Positions 7,450 to 15,110 of a stretch of DNA of 54,238 nucleotides are shown in pieces (position 1 is the first letter of the stretch; each line of letters starts with the position of its first letter). This DNA comes from a bacterium (GTDB lineage: Bacteria; ARS69): positions 1-54,238 of the forward strand of contig JALGZR010000047.1 of assembly GCA_025774805.1 (NCBI GenBank), read 5' to 3'. The notes beneath the pieces are model-generated. The model was not told where the DNA came from. It made no database searches and worked only from the letters and a program-made list of their open reading frames with translations. A program made the position numbers and the translations under genes.

Positions 7450-9284
7450 CGCGTCTCCTCCCCCGTGCGGAGTCCGAGGTCCTCCTCGATTTCCTCCTCG
7501 AGCGTCCCCTGGATTTGCCAAAGCCTCCGGTACGGTCCCTCCGCTCGGGTGAGCTCTTCGTGGCTCCCCGACTGGACGATCCGTCCCTCCTCGAGCACGA
7601 GAATTCGATCCGCGTGCCGGATCGAGGAGAGGCGGTGCGCGATCAGGAGCGTCGTGTGCCGCCCCTGCCGCCGGCGAAGCGCGTCGAGGATCCCTGCTTC
7701 CGTCTGCGTGTCGACGGCGCTCAGTGCGTCGTCGAGCACGAGGATCGGCGGGTCCTTGAGAAGCGCCCGAGCGAGCGCGACCCGCTGGCGTTGCCCCCCG
7801 GAGAGCGTGACTCCCCGCTCGCCGACGAGTGTCTCGTACCCCTGCTCGAACTCTTCGATCGCCTCGTGGACGCTCGCCGCCGAGGCCGACTCCACGATCT
7901 CCTCGTGACTCGCCTCCGGTCGACCCACCCGCACGTTCGCGGAGAGGGTCTTGGAGTAGAGAAACGGCTCCTGCAACACCACCCCGATCTGCGCGCGAAC
8001 CTGCTTCCGACCCAGCGTCGAGAGCTCGCGACCGTCGAGACGGATGGACCCCTCCTCGTAGTCGTAGAGTCGGAGGAGGAGCTGGATCAGCGTCGACTTC
8101 CCCGCGCCCGGCGGCCCCACGAGGGCTAGGGTCTGCCCCCTCTCCACGCGAAACGACACGTTTCGGAGAACCGGCTCCGTCTCCCCGAATCCGAACGTGA
8201 GCCCCTCGACCTCGATCTCGCCCCGCAGGCGCGGCGCGTCGCCCTCCGGGACCACGGGGGGGTCCGTCTCCTCGGGCGTGCTCAGGATCTCGCGCAGTCG
8301 GTCGAGCGCCACGAGGGCCTTGCCGGTGTCGGTCAGCAGGCGTCCCATGTGGCGCACCGGCCAGATCACGAGGTTCTCGTACAGCAGGAACGCGAAGAGG
8401 GTCCCCACCGTGATCTCGGCGCGCTGCACCGCGATCGCCCCGTAGACGAGAAGCAACCCGATCTGTCCGACGCAAAGCAGGTCGGACAAGGCCCAGTAGT
8501 TGCCCAGCAGCCGGATCAGTGCGTGGTTCCGATCGCGAAACTCACGATTTCTCTCGGCGAATCTCGCGCACTCGAATTCCTGCCGGGCGAATGCGCGGAC
8601 CACGCGGATTCCCGTCAGATTTTCCTGGAGAACCGCGGTCATCTTGCCCTCCGCCTCGTCGGTCGCCCGAAAGAGACGCTGGACTCTCCGAAAGAAGAGA
8701 ATCGCAAAGGCGATGATCACCGGGAAAAGCGCCAGCGACACGACGGTCATCCGGACGTCGAGGGCGATGAGAATCGGCAGAACGGTCAGCAAGAGCAGGA
8801 GCGCCCGACCGATCTCCACCACCTGTCCCGCGAGGAACACGCGGATCGTCTCGACGTCGGAGGTGCAGCGCTGGACGAGGTCGCCGGTCTCCGCCCGGTC
8901 GTGGAACGAGCAGGGAAGGTGCTGGAGGTGCCCGAGCACGCGGTCGCGGATTCCCCGCACGATGGCCTCGGACGCGATGGCGGCCCAGCGCCCTCGCAGA
9001 TAGAGGAGCCCTCCGCCGAGCGCGGTGAGGGTGAACCCCGCCGCCGCCGCGGTCGCCAGCACTCGGAAGGGAGTCGTGTTCCCGGCCAGAGCCAGAAGCA
9101 TCCGTCCCGCGATCCCGTCGGGATTCGGCGCCTCGCCCAGGAGGAAGTCGATGACGGTCTTCGACACCAGGGGCACCCCGAACAGGAACAGGTTCGAGAG
9201 CCCCATGGCGAGAATCGCTGCCCCGTAGCGCGCGCGCTGGCCGCGGGTCAGCGCCCAGAGGGTTTGGTATTTCGCGAGATTCAC
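7446..9284 (-). CDS. ABC exporter half-transporter with the degenerate ATP site (TM287/BmrC-like)
   Basis: A 612-aa exporter subunit with six transmembrane helices (about 15-320) and a nucleotide-binding domain. Walker A is GPPGAGKST at ~390. The signature is canonical LSGGQRQR. Walker B is ILVLDDALS, where the catalytic Glu position is Asp519, and the H-loop is IAHRLSSIR. Replacement of the Glu by Asp is the hallmark of the degenerate site in heterodimeric exporters such as TM287/288 and BmrCD. Combined with the Glu-containing partner at 4415-6349 this predicts an asymmetric heterodimer. It is the first gene of a three-gene overlapping operon, 48 nt after a terminator-like hairpin and downstream of a short leader ORF, which suggests attenuation control. 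Confidence 0.9.
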   Translation of the reverse strand: MNLAKYQTLWALTRGQRARYGAAILAMGLSNLFLFGVPLVSKTVIDFLLGEAPNPDGIAGRMLLALAGNTTPFRVLATAAAAGFTLTALGGGLLYLRGRWAAIASEAIVRGIRDRVLGHLQHLPCSFHDRAETGDLVQRCTSDVETIRVFLAGQVVEIGRALLLLLTVLPILIALDVRMTVVSLALFPVIIAFAILFFRRVQRLFRATDEAEGKMTAVLQENLTGIRVVRAFARQEFECARFAERNREFRDRNHALIRLLGNYWALSDLLCVGQIGLLLVYGAIAVQRAEITVGTLFAFLLYENLVIWPVRHMGRLLTDTGKALVALDRLREILSTPEETDPPVVPEGDAPRLRGEIEVEGLTFGFGETEPVLRNVSFRVERGQTLALVGPPGAGKSTLIQLLLRLYDYEEGSIRLDGRELSTLGRKQVRAQIGVVLQEPFLYSKTLSANVRVGRPEASHEEIVESASAASVHEAIEEFEQGYETLVGERGVTLSGGQRQRVALARALLKDPPILVLDDALSAVDTQTEAGILDALRRRQGRHTTLLIAHRLSSIRHADRILVLEEGRIVQSGSHEELTRAEGPYRRLWQIQGTLEEEIEEDLGLRTGEETR

Positions 9285-9335
9285 GGCCCGTGGCCTCCGT
9301 TTCGCCCCCGGTCCCCGAAGCGCGCTTCGACGAAA

Positions 9336-9362
9336 ACGCCCGCTCAGCGGGAGAGCGGGCGT
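9336..9362 (-). terminator. Intrinsic terminator/attenuator in the leader of the ABC operon
   Basis: On the minus strand a perfect 10-bp stem (ACGCCCGCTC / GAGCGGGCGT) with a 7-nt loop is followed by a short U run (GCGTTTTCG). It sits 52 nt before the first ABC gene and after the leader ORF. It must be read through for exporter expression. Confidence 0.7.
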
Positions 9363-9384
9363 CCTCGGATGGGGCTTGAAACGG

Positions 9385-9417
9385 AGGAAGCCCGCTCGAC
9401 TCGCGAGCGGGCTTCCT
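9385..9417 (-). promoter_or_regulatory. Upstream hairpin able to pair alternatively with the terminator
   Basis: A perfect 14-bp stem with a 5-nt loop. Its second arm contains GAGCGGGC and the next hairpin's first arm contains GCCCGCTC, so the two can form an 8-bp anti-terminator helix instead of the two local stems. A further small hairpin (CCGGCC/GGCCGG, 9427-9444) lies between it and the leader ORF stop. Confidence 0.6.
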
Positions 9418-9456
9418 GCGGTCCCCCCGGCCGCGGAAGGCCGGAGCGGACGACGA

Positions 9457-9519
9457 TCAGGCGCTCGCTCGCAAGCGGTCGACGTTGCCGACCGGATCGA
9501 GAACGATTCGCCGAATCAT
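9457..9519 (-). CDS. Candidate 20-aa leader peptide of the ABC operon
   Basis: A short ORF that starts MIRRIVLD and ends DRLRASA, read from an ATG with a strong GGGAGGT Shine-Dalgarno about 5 nt upstream. It follows a good promoter (9572-9600) by roughly 45 nt and ends 40 nt before the paired hairpins. Four Arg and three Val codons are present, but there is no long run of a single amino acid. The layout (promoter, small ORF, competing hairpins, terminator, exporter) matches translation-dependent attenuation, as known for the bmrB leader of Bacillus bmrCD. That parallel is from literature knowledge; activity here is inferred. Confidence 0.5.
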   Translation of the reverse strand: MIRRIVLDPVGNVDRLRASA

Positions 9520-9571
9520 CAAGACCTCCCGGACGAAGGGCAGCGCGGCCGTCCGCCGCACCGATCGAGAG

Positions 9572-9600
9572 AATATAGCCGATCGTTTCCGGGGGCGCAA
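9572..9600 (-). promoter_or_regulatory. Sigma-70-like promoter of the leader/ABC operon
   Basis: Reading the minus strand: TTGCGC, a 17-nt spacer, then TATATT. Five of six bases of the -10 match TATAAT. It faces the leader ORF and lies just upstream of it, beyond the end of the membrane-protein gene at 9614. Confidence 0.6.
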
Positions 9601-9613
9601 GGGGCAATCGAGG

Positions 9614-10711
9614 CTATCGCGCGTTCTCCAACTCGTGGGTCGCCCGGAGCTCCGCGACTCGCCGCCGTTCGCTGAGAGTCAGAAAGGCGATCGCTACGAG
9701 GATCAGACCGAGGGAAACCCAATCCCGCGGCCGCGGGAAGCGACCGCCGAATCCGTAGTGGAACACGAGGGTCGCCGTGGTCCCGGCGATCAGCGAGGTC
9801 AAGCGGTTCACGAGACCGGCAAACGTGGCCGTCCGCCCCTTGAACATGAAGAGGAAGACGGAGAAGAACGCCACGATCCCGAAGGCGGTGCCGGAGAGGA
9901 TCCCTCCGGTCCAATCCGGGTGCGGGGTGAGAAACGCCCCCCGGTAGAGATCGATCACCTGCCCCGACCAGCCGAAGAGGCGGGGGGAGTGGAAGACGAC
10001 CAGACCTCCGAGAATCAACGTGACGCAGGCCGCGATCTGCTCCACCCCGAAGAACATCCGGTTGTCCCGGGGAGCCCCCTTGCCCGCGGTGTTCTTGTAG
10101 TAGTTCATGATGTAGATGCGGATCGAGTAGGCGGCCACGTAGCTGCCCAGGATCGAAACCGCCGCGCGCGACCGTAGGAAGTCGAAGCCTCCCTCTCGGG
10201 CCGCAAAGACGTGCACGGAGACCGCGGCGATCGCGAACAGGACGGCGACGTTCTCCTGCCAGTACACCTTTTTCCTCAGAAGGCCCTGCGCGATCTGGAT
10301 CGCGTCGACGACACGGCTGATGACGATCACGCTTCCCCGCATGATGACCATCGCCACCATGACCGAGATCGGAAGCGTGTACATGAGAGTCGTGGTCGGA
10401 ATCACGACCGCCGTGCAAACGCCCGAGGGGATGATGTAGAGGAACTCGCTCGGGAACGTGACGCCTCCCACCGTGATCGGGCGGACGGAGCGCAGCCGGA
10501 ACCAGCGCAATACGAGGACGACGGCCACCGCGAGCGTCGATCCCCCGATCGTGCTGTAGACGAGGTACTCCACTCCGGCCATCCCGGGGAAGCCGGCCTC
10601 CGGGTCACCCAGGAAGTACTTCACCGCGAGCCCGGTCACCACGTAGAAGAGGAAGTACCCGATACAGAGTTGAATCAGGCGGCCGGTGCTACCTTCGGCG
10701 GTTCTCCACAT
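9614..10711 (-). CDS. Polytopic inner-membrane protein, DMT/EamA-like, unknown substrate
   Basis: A 365-aa protein with about ten hydrophobic helices spread along its length, short loops and a basic C-terminal tail, which fits the drug/metabolite-transporter (EamA) size and topology. It starts with ATG at 10711. Notable segments are PSGVCTAVVIPTTTLMYTLP and the MVIMRGSVIVISR turn, a Gly/Arg pattern often seen where EamA repeats meet. No substrate can be assigned. It is transcribed in the same direction as the ABC operon, but the operon's own promoter and leader separate them. It is divergent from the helicase gene. Confidence 0.6.
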   Translation of the reverse strand: MWRTAEGSTGRLIQLCIGYFLFYVVTGLAVKYFLGDPEAGFPGMAGVEYLVYSTIGGSTLAVAVVLVLRWFRLRSVRPITVGGVTFPSEFLYIIPSGVCTAVVIPTTTLMYTLPISVMVAMVIMRGSVIVISRVVDAIQIAQGLLRKKVYWQENVAVLFAIAAVSVHVFAAREGGFDFLRSRAAVSILGSYVAAYSIRIYIMNYYKNTAGKGAPRDNRMFFGVEQIAACVTLILGGLVVFHSPRLFGWSGQVIDLYRGAFLTPHPDWTGGILSGTAFGIVAFFSVFLFMFKGRTATFAGLVNRLTSLIAGTTATLVFHYGFGGRFPRPRDWVSLGLILVAIAFLTLSERRRVAELRATHELENAR

Positions 10712-10891
10712 GACCCGTCTCCCCGAGTCGAGAGCCGCTCATCCTAGCGCGGAGAGGATCGGGGAGCCAGAGGGAAGACGCCCGCGCCCGGAGCGAGCGA
10801 ACGGCGTCGTTTGACGCTTCCCGGGCGGGGACGCAGCCCTTATTCTCCGGGCGCGATTCGAAAGCCCACCGGAACCGGGGCGACCCGAACG

Positions 10892-12376
10892 ATGACGAGA
10901 GACACCCGTCCGGAAGAGGGGCACGAGCCCGACCACGTCGAGGAACCGGCCGACTCCCTGCCGGAGATCCGGCTCGAGGACCTTCCGGAGCGGCTGCAGA
11001 ACGCGGTGCGCCATGTCGGGTGGGACGCCCTGATGCCGGTCCAGGCGAAGGCGATCCCCTATCTGCGGGCGGGCCGCGATCTCATGGTCCAGTCCCGCAC
11101 CGGTTCCGGCAAGACCGCGGCGTTCGTTCTGCCGATTCTCGAGCGCGTCGATCCGGACCGCGCGGCCTGCCAGGCGCTCGTTCTCGTGCCCACCCGGGAG
11201 CTCGCCAAACAGGTTCTCGGGGACGCCGAGGCCCTGGCCGAGAACAGCGGTGTCCGGAGTGTCGCGCTCTACGGAGGTGTCAGCTACCGGCCGCAGCTCG
11301 ACGCTCTGGAACGGGGAGCCCATCTGGTCGTCGGAACTCCGGGGCGAATTCTGGATCACCTCGTCCGGGGGACGCTCTCCCTCGACGCCCTCGCGATCCT
11401 GGTCTTCGACGAGGCCGACCGAATGCTCTCCATGGGGTTCTATCCCGACATGCGGGAGCTCGCGCGCTATCTGCCCCCGCAGCGCGACGGGTTCATGTTC
11501 TCGGCCACATTTCCGGCGACCGTCCTCTCTCTCGCCCGGCAGTTCCTCGATCGACCCGGTTTCCTCAGCCTCAGCCACGGTCAGCAGCACGTCACCGAGA
11601 CCGAGAACGTCTTCTACGTGGTCCCGAAGATGGAGAAGGATCGGGCTCTCGTTCGCATCATCGAGACCGAAAACCCCGATTCCGCCATCGTCTTCTGCAA
11701 CACGAAGGCGACGGCCCGGTACGTGGCCGTGGTGTTGCAGCGGTTCGGTTACGATGCGGAGCTCCTGAGCGCGGATCTCCCCCAGGCCTCCCGCGAGAAG
11801 GTCCTCGCGCGCGCCTACGAGCGCAAGCTGCGGTTCCTCGTGGCGACCGACGTGGCGGGAAGAGGAATCGACATCGAGAGCCTCTCCCACGTCATCCTGT
11901 ACGATTTCCCGGAGGATCCCGAGTCGTACATCCACCGCACCGGTCGCACGGGGCGGGCGGGTGCGGCGGGAGAGGCGGTCTCTCTCGTGGACGTGCTCGA
12001 GAGACTCGAGCTGAAGGCGGTCGGCCGGAAATACGGCATCGAGTTCGAGCGTCGCGAGCTTCCGAGCGACGAGGATGTCCAGCGAATCGTGTCCGAGCGG
12101 GTGACGGCTCTCCTGGAACAGAAGCTGCGGGGACTCGATCGGCTCGTGGCCGAGCGGATGCAGCGAATGGTCCCGCTCGCGTCGAGCCTCGGGGAGAACG
12201 AGGACGAGCGGAAGGTCATCGCGATGCTTCTGGACGAGTTCTACCAGGAGTCGCTCCATGCCCCCCCCGATCTGCCCCCACTGGACACGACCGCCCGACC
12301 CTCCCCCCGTCCCGGGGGCGACTCCCGCGCCCGGGACGGCCGAACGCGGGGCCGGGGTCGCCGCCGCCGCCGCTGA
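10892..12376 (+). CDS. DEAD-box ATP-dependent RNA helicase
   Basis: A 494-aa cytosolic RNA helicase with all core motifs: I SRTGSGKT (~70), Ia PTRELAK, Ib TPGRILD, II DEAD (173-176), III SAT, IV IVFCNTK, V ATDVAGRGID and VI HRTGRTGRAG. The usual N-terminal Q-motif region reads MPVQAKAIP. The C-terminus carries a ~140-residue extension ending in a Pro-, Gly- and Arg-rich tail (GRTRGRGRRRRR), a common RNA-binding add-on. Likely role: ribosome assembly or RNA remodelling. The ATG at 10892 is preferred over a TTG at 10811, since the extra 27 residues are low-complexity. Confidence 0.92.
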   Translation: MTRDTRPEEGHEPDHVEEPADSLPEIRLEDLPERLQNAVRHVGWDALMPVQAKAIPYLRAGRDLMVQSRTGSGKTAAFVLPILERVDPDRAACQALVLVPTRELAKQVLGDAEALAENSGVRSVALYGGVSYRPQLDALERGAHLVVGTPGRILDHLVRGTLSLDALAILVFDEADRMLSMGFYPDMRELARYLPPQRDGFMFSATFPATVLSLARQFLDRPGFLSLSHGQQHVTETENVFYVVPKMEKDRALVRIIETENPDSAIVFCNTKATARYVAVVLQRFGYDAELLSADLPQASREKVLARAYERKLRFLVATDVAGRGIDIESLSHVILYDFPEDPESYIHRTGRTGRAGAAGEAVSLVDVLERLELKAVGRKYGIEFERRELPSDEDVQRIVSERVTALLEQKLRGLDRLVAERMQRMVPLASSLGENEDERKVIAMLLDEFYQESLHAPPDLPPLDTTARPSPRPGGDSRARDGRTRGRGRRRRR

Positions 12377-12438
12377 CTCCCGAAGCGACCGCGGGCGTTC
12401 CGATTGCGAAAAGCGCCCGCCCGGCCCACACTGGGCGA

Positions 12439-13455
12439 ATGCGCCACTCCGCAACCCGCACCCTGGTTCTCGCGCTCGCGCTGACCGTTCTCGGAGCGCC
12501 CGGCGATCGAAGCCGCGCGGCGGCCTCCTCGGAACCATCCGCGGGCGACCGGTCCGGGCTCGGGTCCGCCACCACCCCCTCCTCCCGACCCCCTCGTCCC
12601 GAAGACCTGCGACTCTTCATCGACGGAATCGATCGGCGCGCCGGACTCCGGACCCTCGTGGAAACGGAGTCTCGGCGCTCCTATGTCCGGGCCGCCGAGT
12701 GGTTCGGAGAGGAGCTCACCGGGCCGGTGACCGTTCACTGGGTCGCCGAGGAGCGGGAGCTCGAGAGGTACGGCGCCTCCCGGACCGGCTCGATCGCCGG
12801 ACTCGCGATCCCGAGTCGGGGTCGCGTGGTGCTGTCCGCTCCGGCGCTCTCCGTGAGCCCCGAGCGCATCCCGTCCGTTCTCCTGCACGAGTTCTGTCAC
12901 CTGCTCTTCGCGGCGGCCACCGACGGAGCCGAGGTCGAGCCGCCCCGCTGGCTGAACGAGGGGATCGCGATGTGGATCTCCGGAGAGTGGGATCTCGGAC
13001 TCGCCTATCGCGTCGACGAGACCCGGCTTCTCGCCGACGCGGCGGCGGCCGGAAGCCTCCTCCCGTTCCGCGACCTCGACGCCGGGTTTCCCGCGGCGCC
13101 GTTCCTCCACGTGGCGTACGCGCAGAGCCGGTCGTTGGTGGCCTGGCTGGTGAAGAGGGAGGGGGAGGAGGGACTGCGCCGTCTCCTGGGCGAGCTCGAC
13201 GCCGATCTCGAGCCCGACGCCGCGTTCGAGGCGGTCTACGGTCTTCCGTTCCCCGAGGCGGAGGACGAGTGGCGGAGGAGCGTGGAGAGGGGAGGTCCGC
13301 TGCACTTCCTGCCGAGCGCCCGCGTTCTCTTCTCCTTCGGGTCGGTGGCGATCGGAGTCCTGATGATTCTCAAGTTCATCCGCGTGCGCCGACAGCTCCG
13401 ACGGATCGAGCACGACGGGGAGCCCGAGGACCGGGGTCCGCGCCCCACCGGCTAG
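12439..13455 (+). CDS. Secreted/anchored peptidase-MA-like metallopeptidase
   Basis: A 338-aa protein with an N-terminal signal sequence (TLVLALALTVLG core). A gluzincin zinc site follows: HEFCH with His150, Glu151 and His154, then WLNEG with the third ligand Glu174 twenty residues on, as in the peptidase MA / M1-like clan. A C-terminal hydrophobic helix (about 300-320, VAIGVLMILKFI) and a charged tail suggest membrane anchoring with the catalytic domain outside. The substrate is unknown. It lies 62 bp after the helicase. Its TAG stop is part of a CTAG that begins a degenerate palindromic repeat. Confidence 0.8.
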   Translation: MRHSATRTLVLALALTVLGAPGDRSRAAASSEPSAGDRSGLGSATTPSSRPPRPEDLRLFIDGIDRRAGLRTLVETESRRSYVRAAEWFGEELTGPVTVHWVAEERELERYGASRTGSIAGLAIPSRGRVVLSAPALSVSPERIPSVLLHEFCHLLFAAATDGAEVEPPRWLNEGIAMWISGEWDLGLAYRVDETRLLADAAAAGSLLPFRDLDAGFPAAPFLHVAYAQSRSLVAWLVKREGEEGLRRLLGELDADLEPDAAFEAVYGLPFPEAEDEWRRSVERGGPLHFLPSARVLFSFGSVAIGVLMILKFIRVRRQLRRIEHDGEPEDRGPRPTG

Positions 13456-13470
13456 CCTGCGATTCCCACC
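13452..13470. repeat. Degenerate arm of the CTAG palindromic repeat at a stop codon
   Basis: CTAGCCTGCGATTCCCACC matches the left arm of the repeat at 19130. The TAG stop of the preceding peptidase gene lies inside the first four bases. Confidence 0.5.
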
Positions 13471-13566
13471 CGTACCCGTATCCGAGCTGCTTCCCGGTCG
13501 CGGATCGGTTCCGGCCGGCCACCGCCACGGGGAACCGCGGACTCCCGTCGGCCCGTCGGAGGGCGA

Positions 13567-14076
13567 TCACCGCGAGTCCGCCAGTCGGCCGAGGATCTCG
13601 GGCTCCAGGAGCCAGACGAGACGGCCGGGAGGCCGGGCGTCCAGCCCCAGATCCACGAGAGCGGCGCCGGCCTTCTTCATCCACGTGAAGGGCTGCCGGG
13701 GGGCCCCGACGAGAAGGGAGAGGAGCCCGCTCAGGTGGGGGTTGTGTCCCACGACGAGCATCTCCCGGCAGGGCATCCGATCGAGCAGCTCGAGGAATCT
13801 GCGGGGGTCCACCGTCGGGGCGACGTCCCCGGTCCTCACCACGTTCTCCTGCTCTTCGACGTGCAGGACCTCGGCGGCGATTCTCGCGGTCTGGATCGCT
13901 CGAGCGTAGTCGCTCGTGACGATGAGATCGGGCGAGATCCCGAGATCGAGAAGCCCCTCGGCGGCACGGCGCGTCTCCACTCTCCCGAGGTCGGTGAGCT
14001 CCCTCTCCGGATCGGGGGGACAGGCGGAATCCTCACGGGAGATCGCGATCCCGTGGCGAAAGAGAATGACGCGCAT
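13567..14076 (-). CDS. sixA: Phosphohistidine phosphatase SixA-like
   Basis: A 169-aa histidine-phosphatase-superfamily protein (SixA proteins are ~160 aa). The catalytic RHG is at residues 7-9 (LFRHGIA), with ERELTDLGR and the TSDYARAIQTA block following, and the second catalytic His at 111 (VVGHNPHL). SixA removes phosphate from phosphohistidine on signalling or PTS phosphotransfer proteins in the cytosol. No PTS genes are in the window. It is convergent with the peptidase and divergent from the secreted protein at 14339. Superfamily call is secure; the SixA subfamily rests on size and motif order. Confidence 0.85.
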   Translation of the reverse strand: MRVILFRHGIAISREDSACPPDPERELTDLGRVETRRAAEGLLDLGISPDLIVTSDYARAIQTARIAAEVLHVEEQENVVRTGDVAPTVDPRRFLELLDRMPCREMLVVGHNPHLSGLLSLLVGAPRQPFTWMKKAGAALVDLGLDARPPGRLVWLLEPEILGRLADSR

Positions 14077-14338
14077 CTCTCCACTCCTCGGAACGCGGCC
14101 GGCGGGGCGTCGTCCCGATCCGCGGCGCGGCCCCTCGACCGGCGCGATCGGTCGAGCTCGCGGTCATCGTCGAGGAGACCCGAAGAAGGGTCCAGGGAAA
14201 CCTCCGTGCCGGCCCCGGGACACGGAACCGCCGGGGAAGACTCCGCAACCCGGTCGGCACAAAGAGCCGCCGCTGGTGTACTCTCTTTCGAGCCCTTCCG
14301 CGGCTTTCCTTTTCTTCGTGACTCTCCCCGTGGGGTGG

Positions 14339-15076
14339 ATGATGACCCTTTACCTGCAACGGGCTCTCCCGCTGGGCGCCCTGGCGATCGCGCTTCCGGC
14401 GACCGCTCTCGCCGAGAAGATCCCGGTCGACGGGGCCGGCGACCTCCCGCACCACCGGTACCGGATCGAGGCCAAGGCGGTAGAGGTCCTGAACGACGAC
14501 GAGCTGCTCGGGAAGCTGGCCGCCGAGCTCCGGGCCGATCTTCTCTCGAATCTCGAGAAATACGAGGTCCGGGACAAGACCACGCTTCAGGAGTACTACG
14601 GAGTGCTCGGGGCGATCGCGATGCTCGAAGGGCGACCCGACGATTTCCGCCGATACCGGAACATCCAGGCCGAGCTGGAGAAGCGGGAGGGGTACGCATT
14701 GACGATGGGCCTGTTCATTCTCTCCTATTTGGATGCCGTCGAATCGGAAGCGCCCGATCTCGAGGCCGCGATCGCCGCCGAGCTGCGAGAGCGCACGTAC
14801 GCCCTTCCGTACGATGTCGTGAAGGAGGCAATTCGAGAGAAGAAGGGCCGGGCGGAAGCGTTCTCACGATCGATGATGGAGAACGGCATCGCCACCAAGC
14901 TCCAACCCTCGCTCGACCGCACGAAAGGGAAGCTCAGCCAGGGGCAGGCCCAGCTCCTGGTCGCCACCGGATTCTCTTTCCGATTCTTCGTTCCCTACCG
15001 GCCACTCATCGCCGAGGTGTACGGAGAGTACCTGTCTGCTCACGAGGCCCGGGCCGCCGAGACGGCGGCGGAGTGA
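14339..15076 (+). CDS. Secreted alpha-helical protein, unknown function
   Basis: A 245-aa protein starting at a double ATG (14339/14342). A signal peptide follows (LPLGALAIALPATALA) and the mature protein begins near EKIPVDG. The rest is rich in Glu, Leu, Arg and Ala and predicted helical, with a more hydrophobic patch around GLFILSYLDAV and another near LVATGFSFRFFVPYRP. The frame is open much further upstream, but that part is Arg/Pro-rich shadow sequence. I do not recognise a family. The gene is convergent with the HTH-SBP regulator and divergent from sixA, with no obvious partner. Confidence 0.65.
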   Translation: MMTLYLQRALPLGALAIALPATALAEKIPVDGAGDLPHHRYRIEAKAVEVLNDDELLGKLAAELRADLLSNLEKYEVRDKTTLQEYYGVLGAIAMLEGRPDDFRRYRNIQAELEKREGYALTMGLFILSYLDAVESEAPDLEAAIAAELRERTYALPYDVVKEAIREKKGRAEAFSRSMMENGIATKLQPSLDRTKGKLSQGQAQLLVATGFSFRFFVPYRPLIAEVYGEYLSAHEARAAETAAE

Positions 15077-15110
15077 GGATCACCTTCGTGCGGACCGCGC
15101 GGGCGGCGTC

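Noticed and set aside
10811-10891. A 27-residue N-terminal extension of the helicase from TTG 10811
   Set aside because: A weak start codon and low-complexity Pro/Gly/Arg residues; ATG 10892 fits the family better.
12391-12420. GCGGGCG/CGCCCGC hairpin between helicase and peptidase as a terminator
   Set aside because: The loop is long and no U tract follows on either strand; too weak to annotate.
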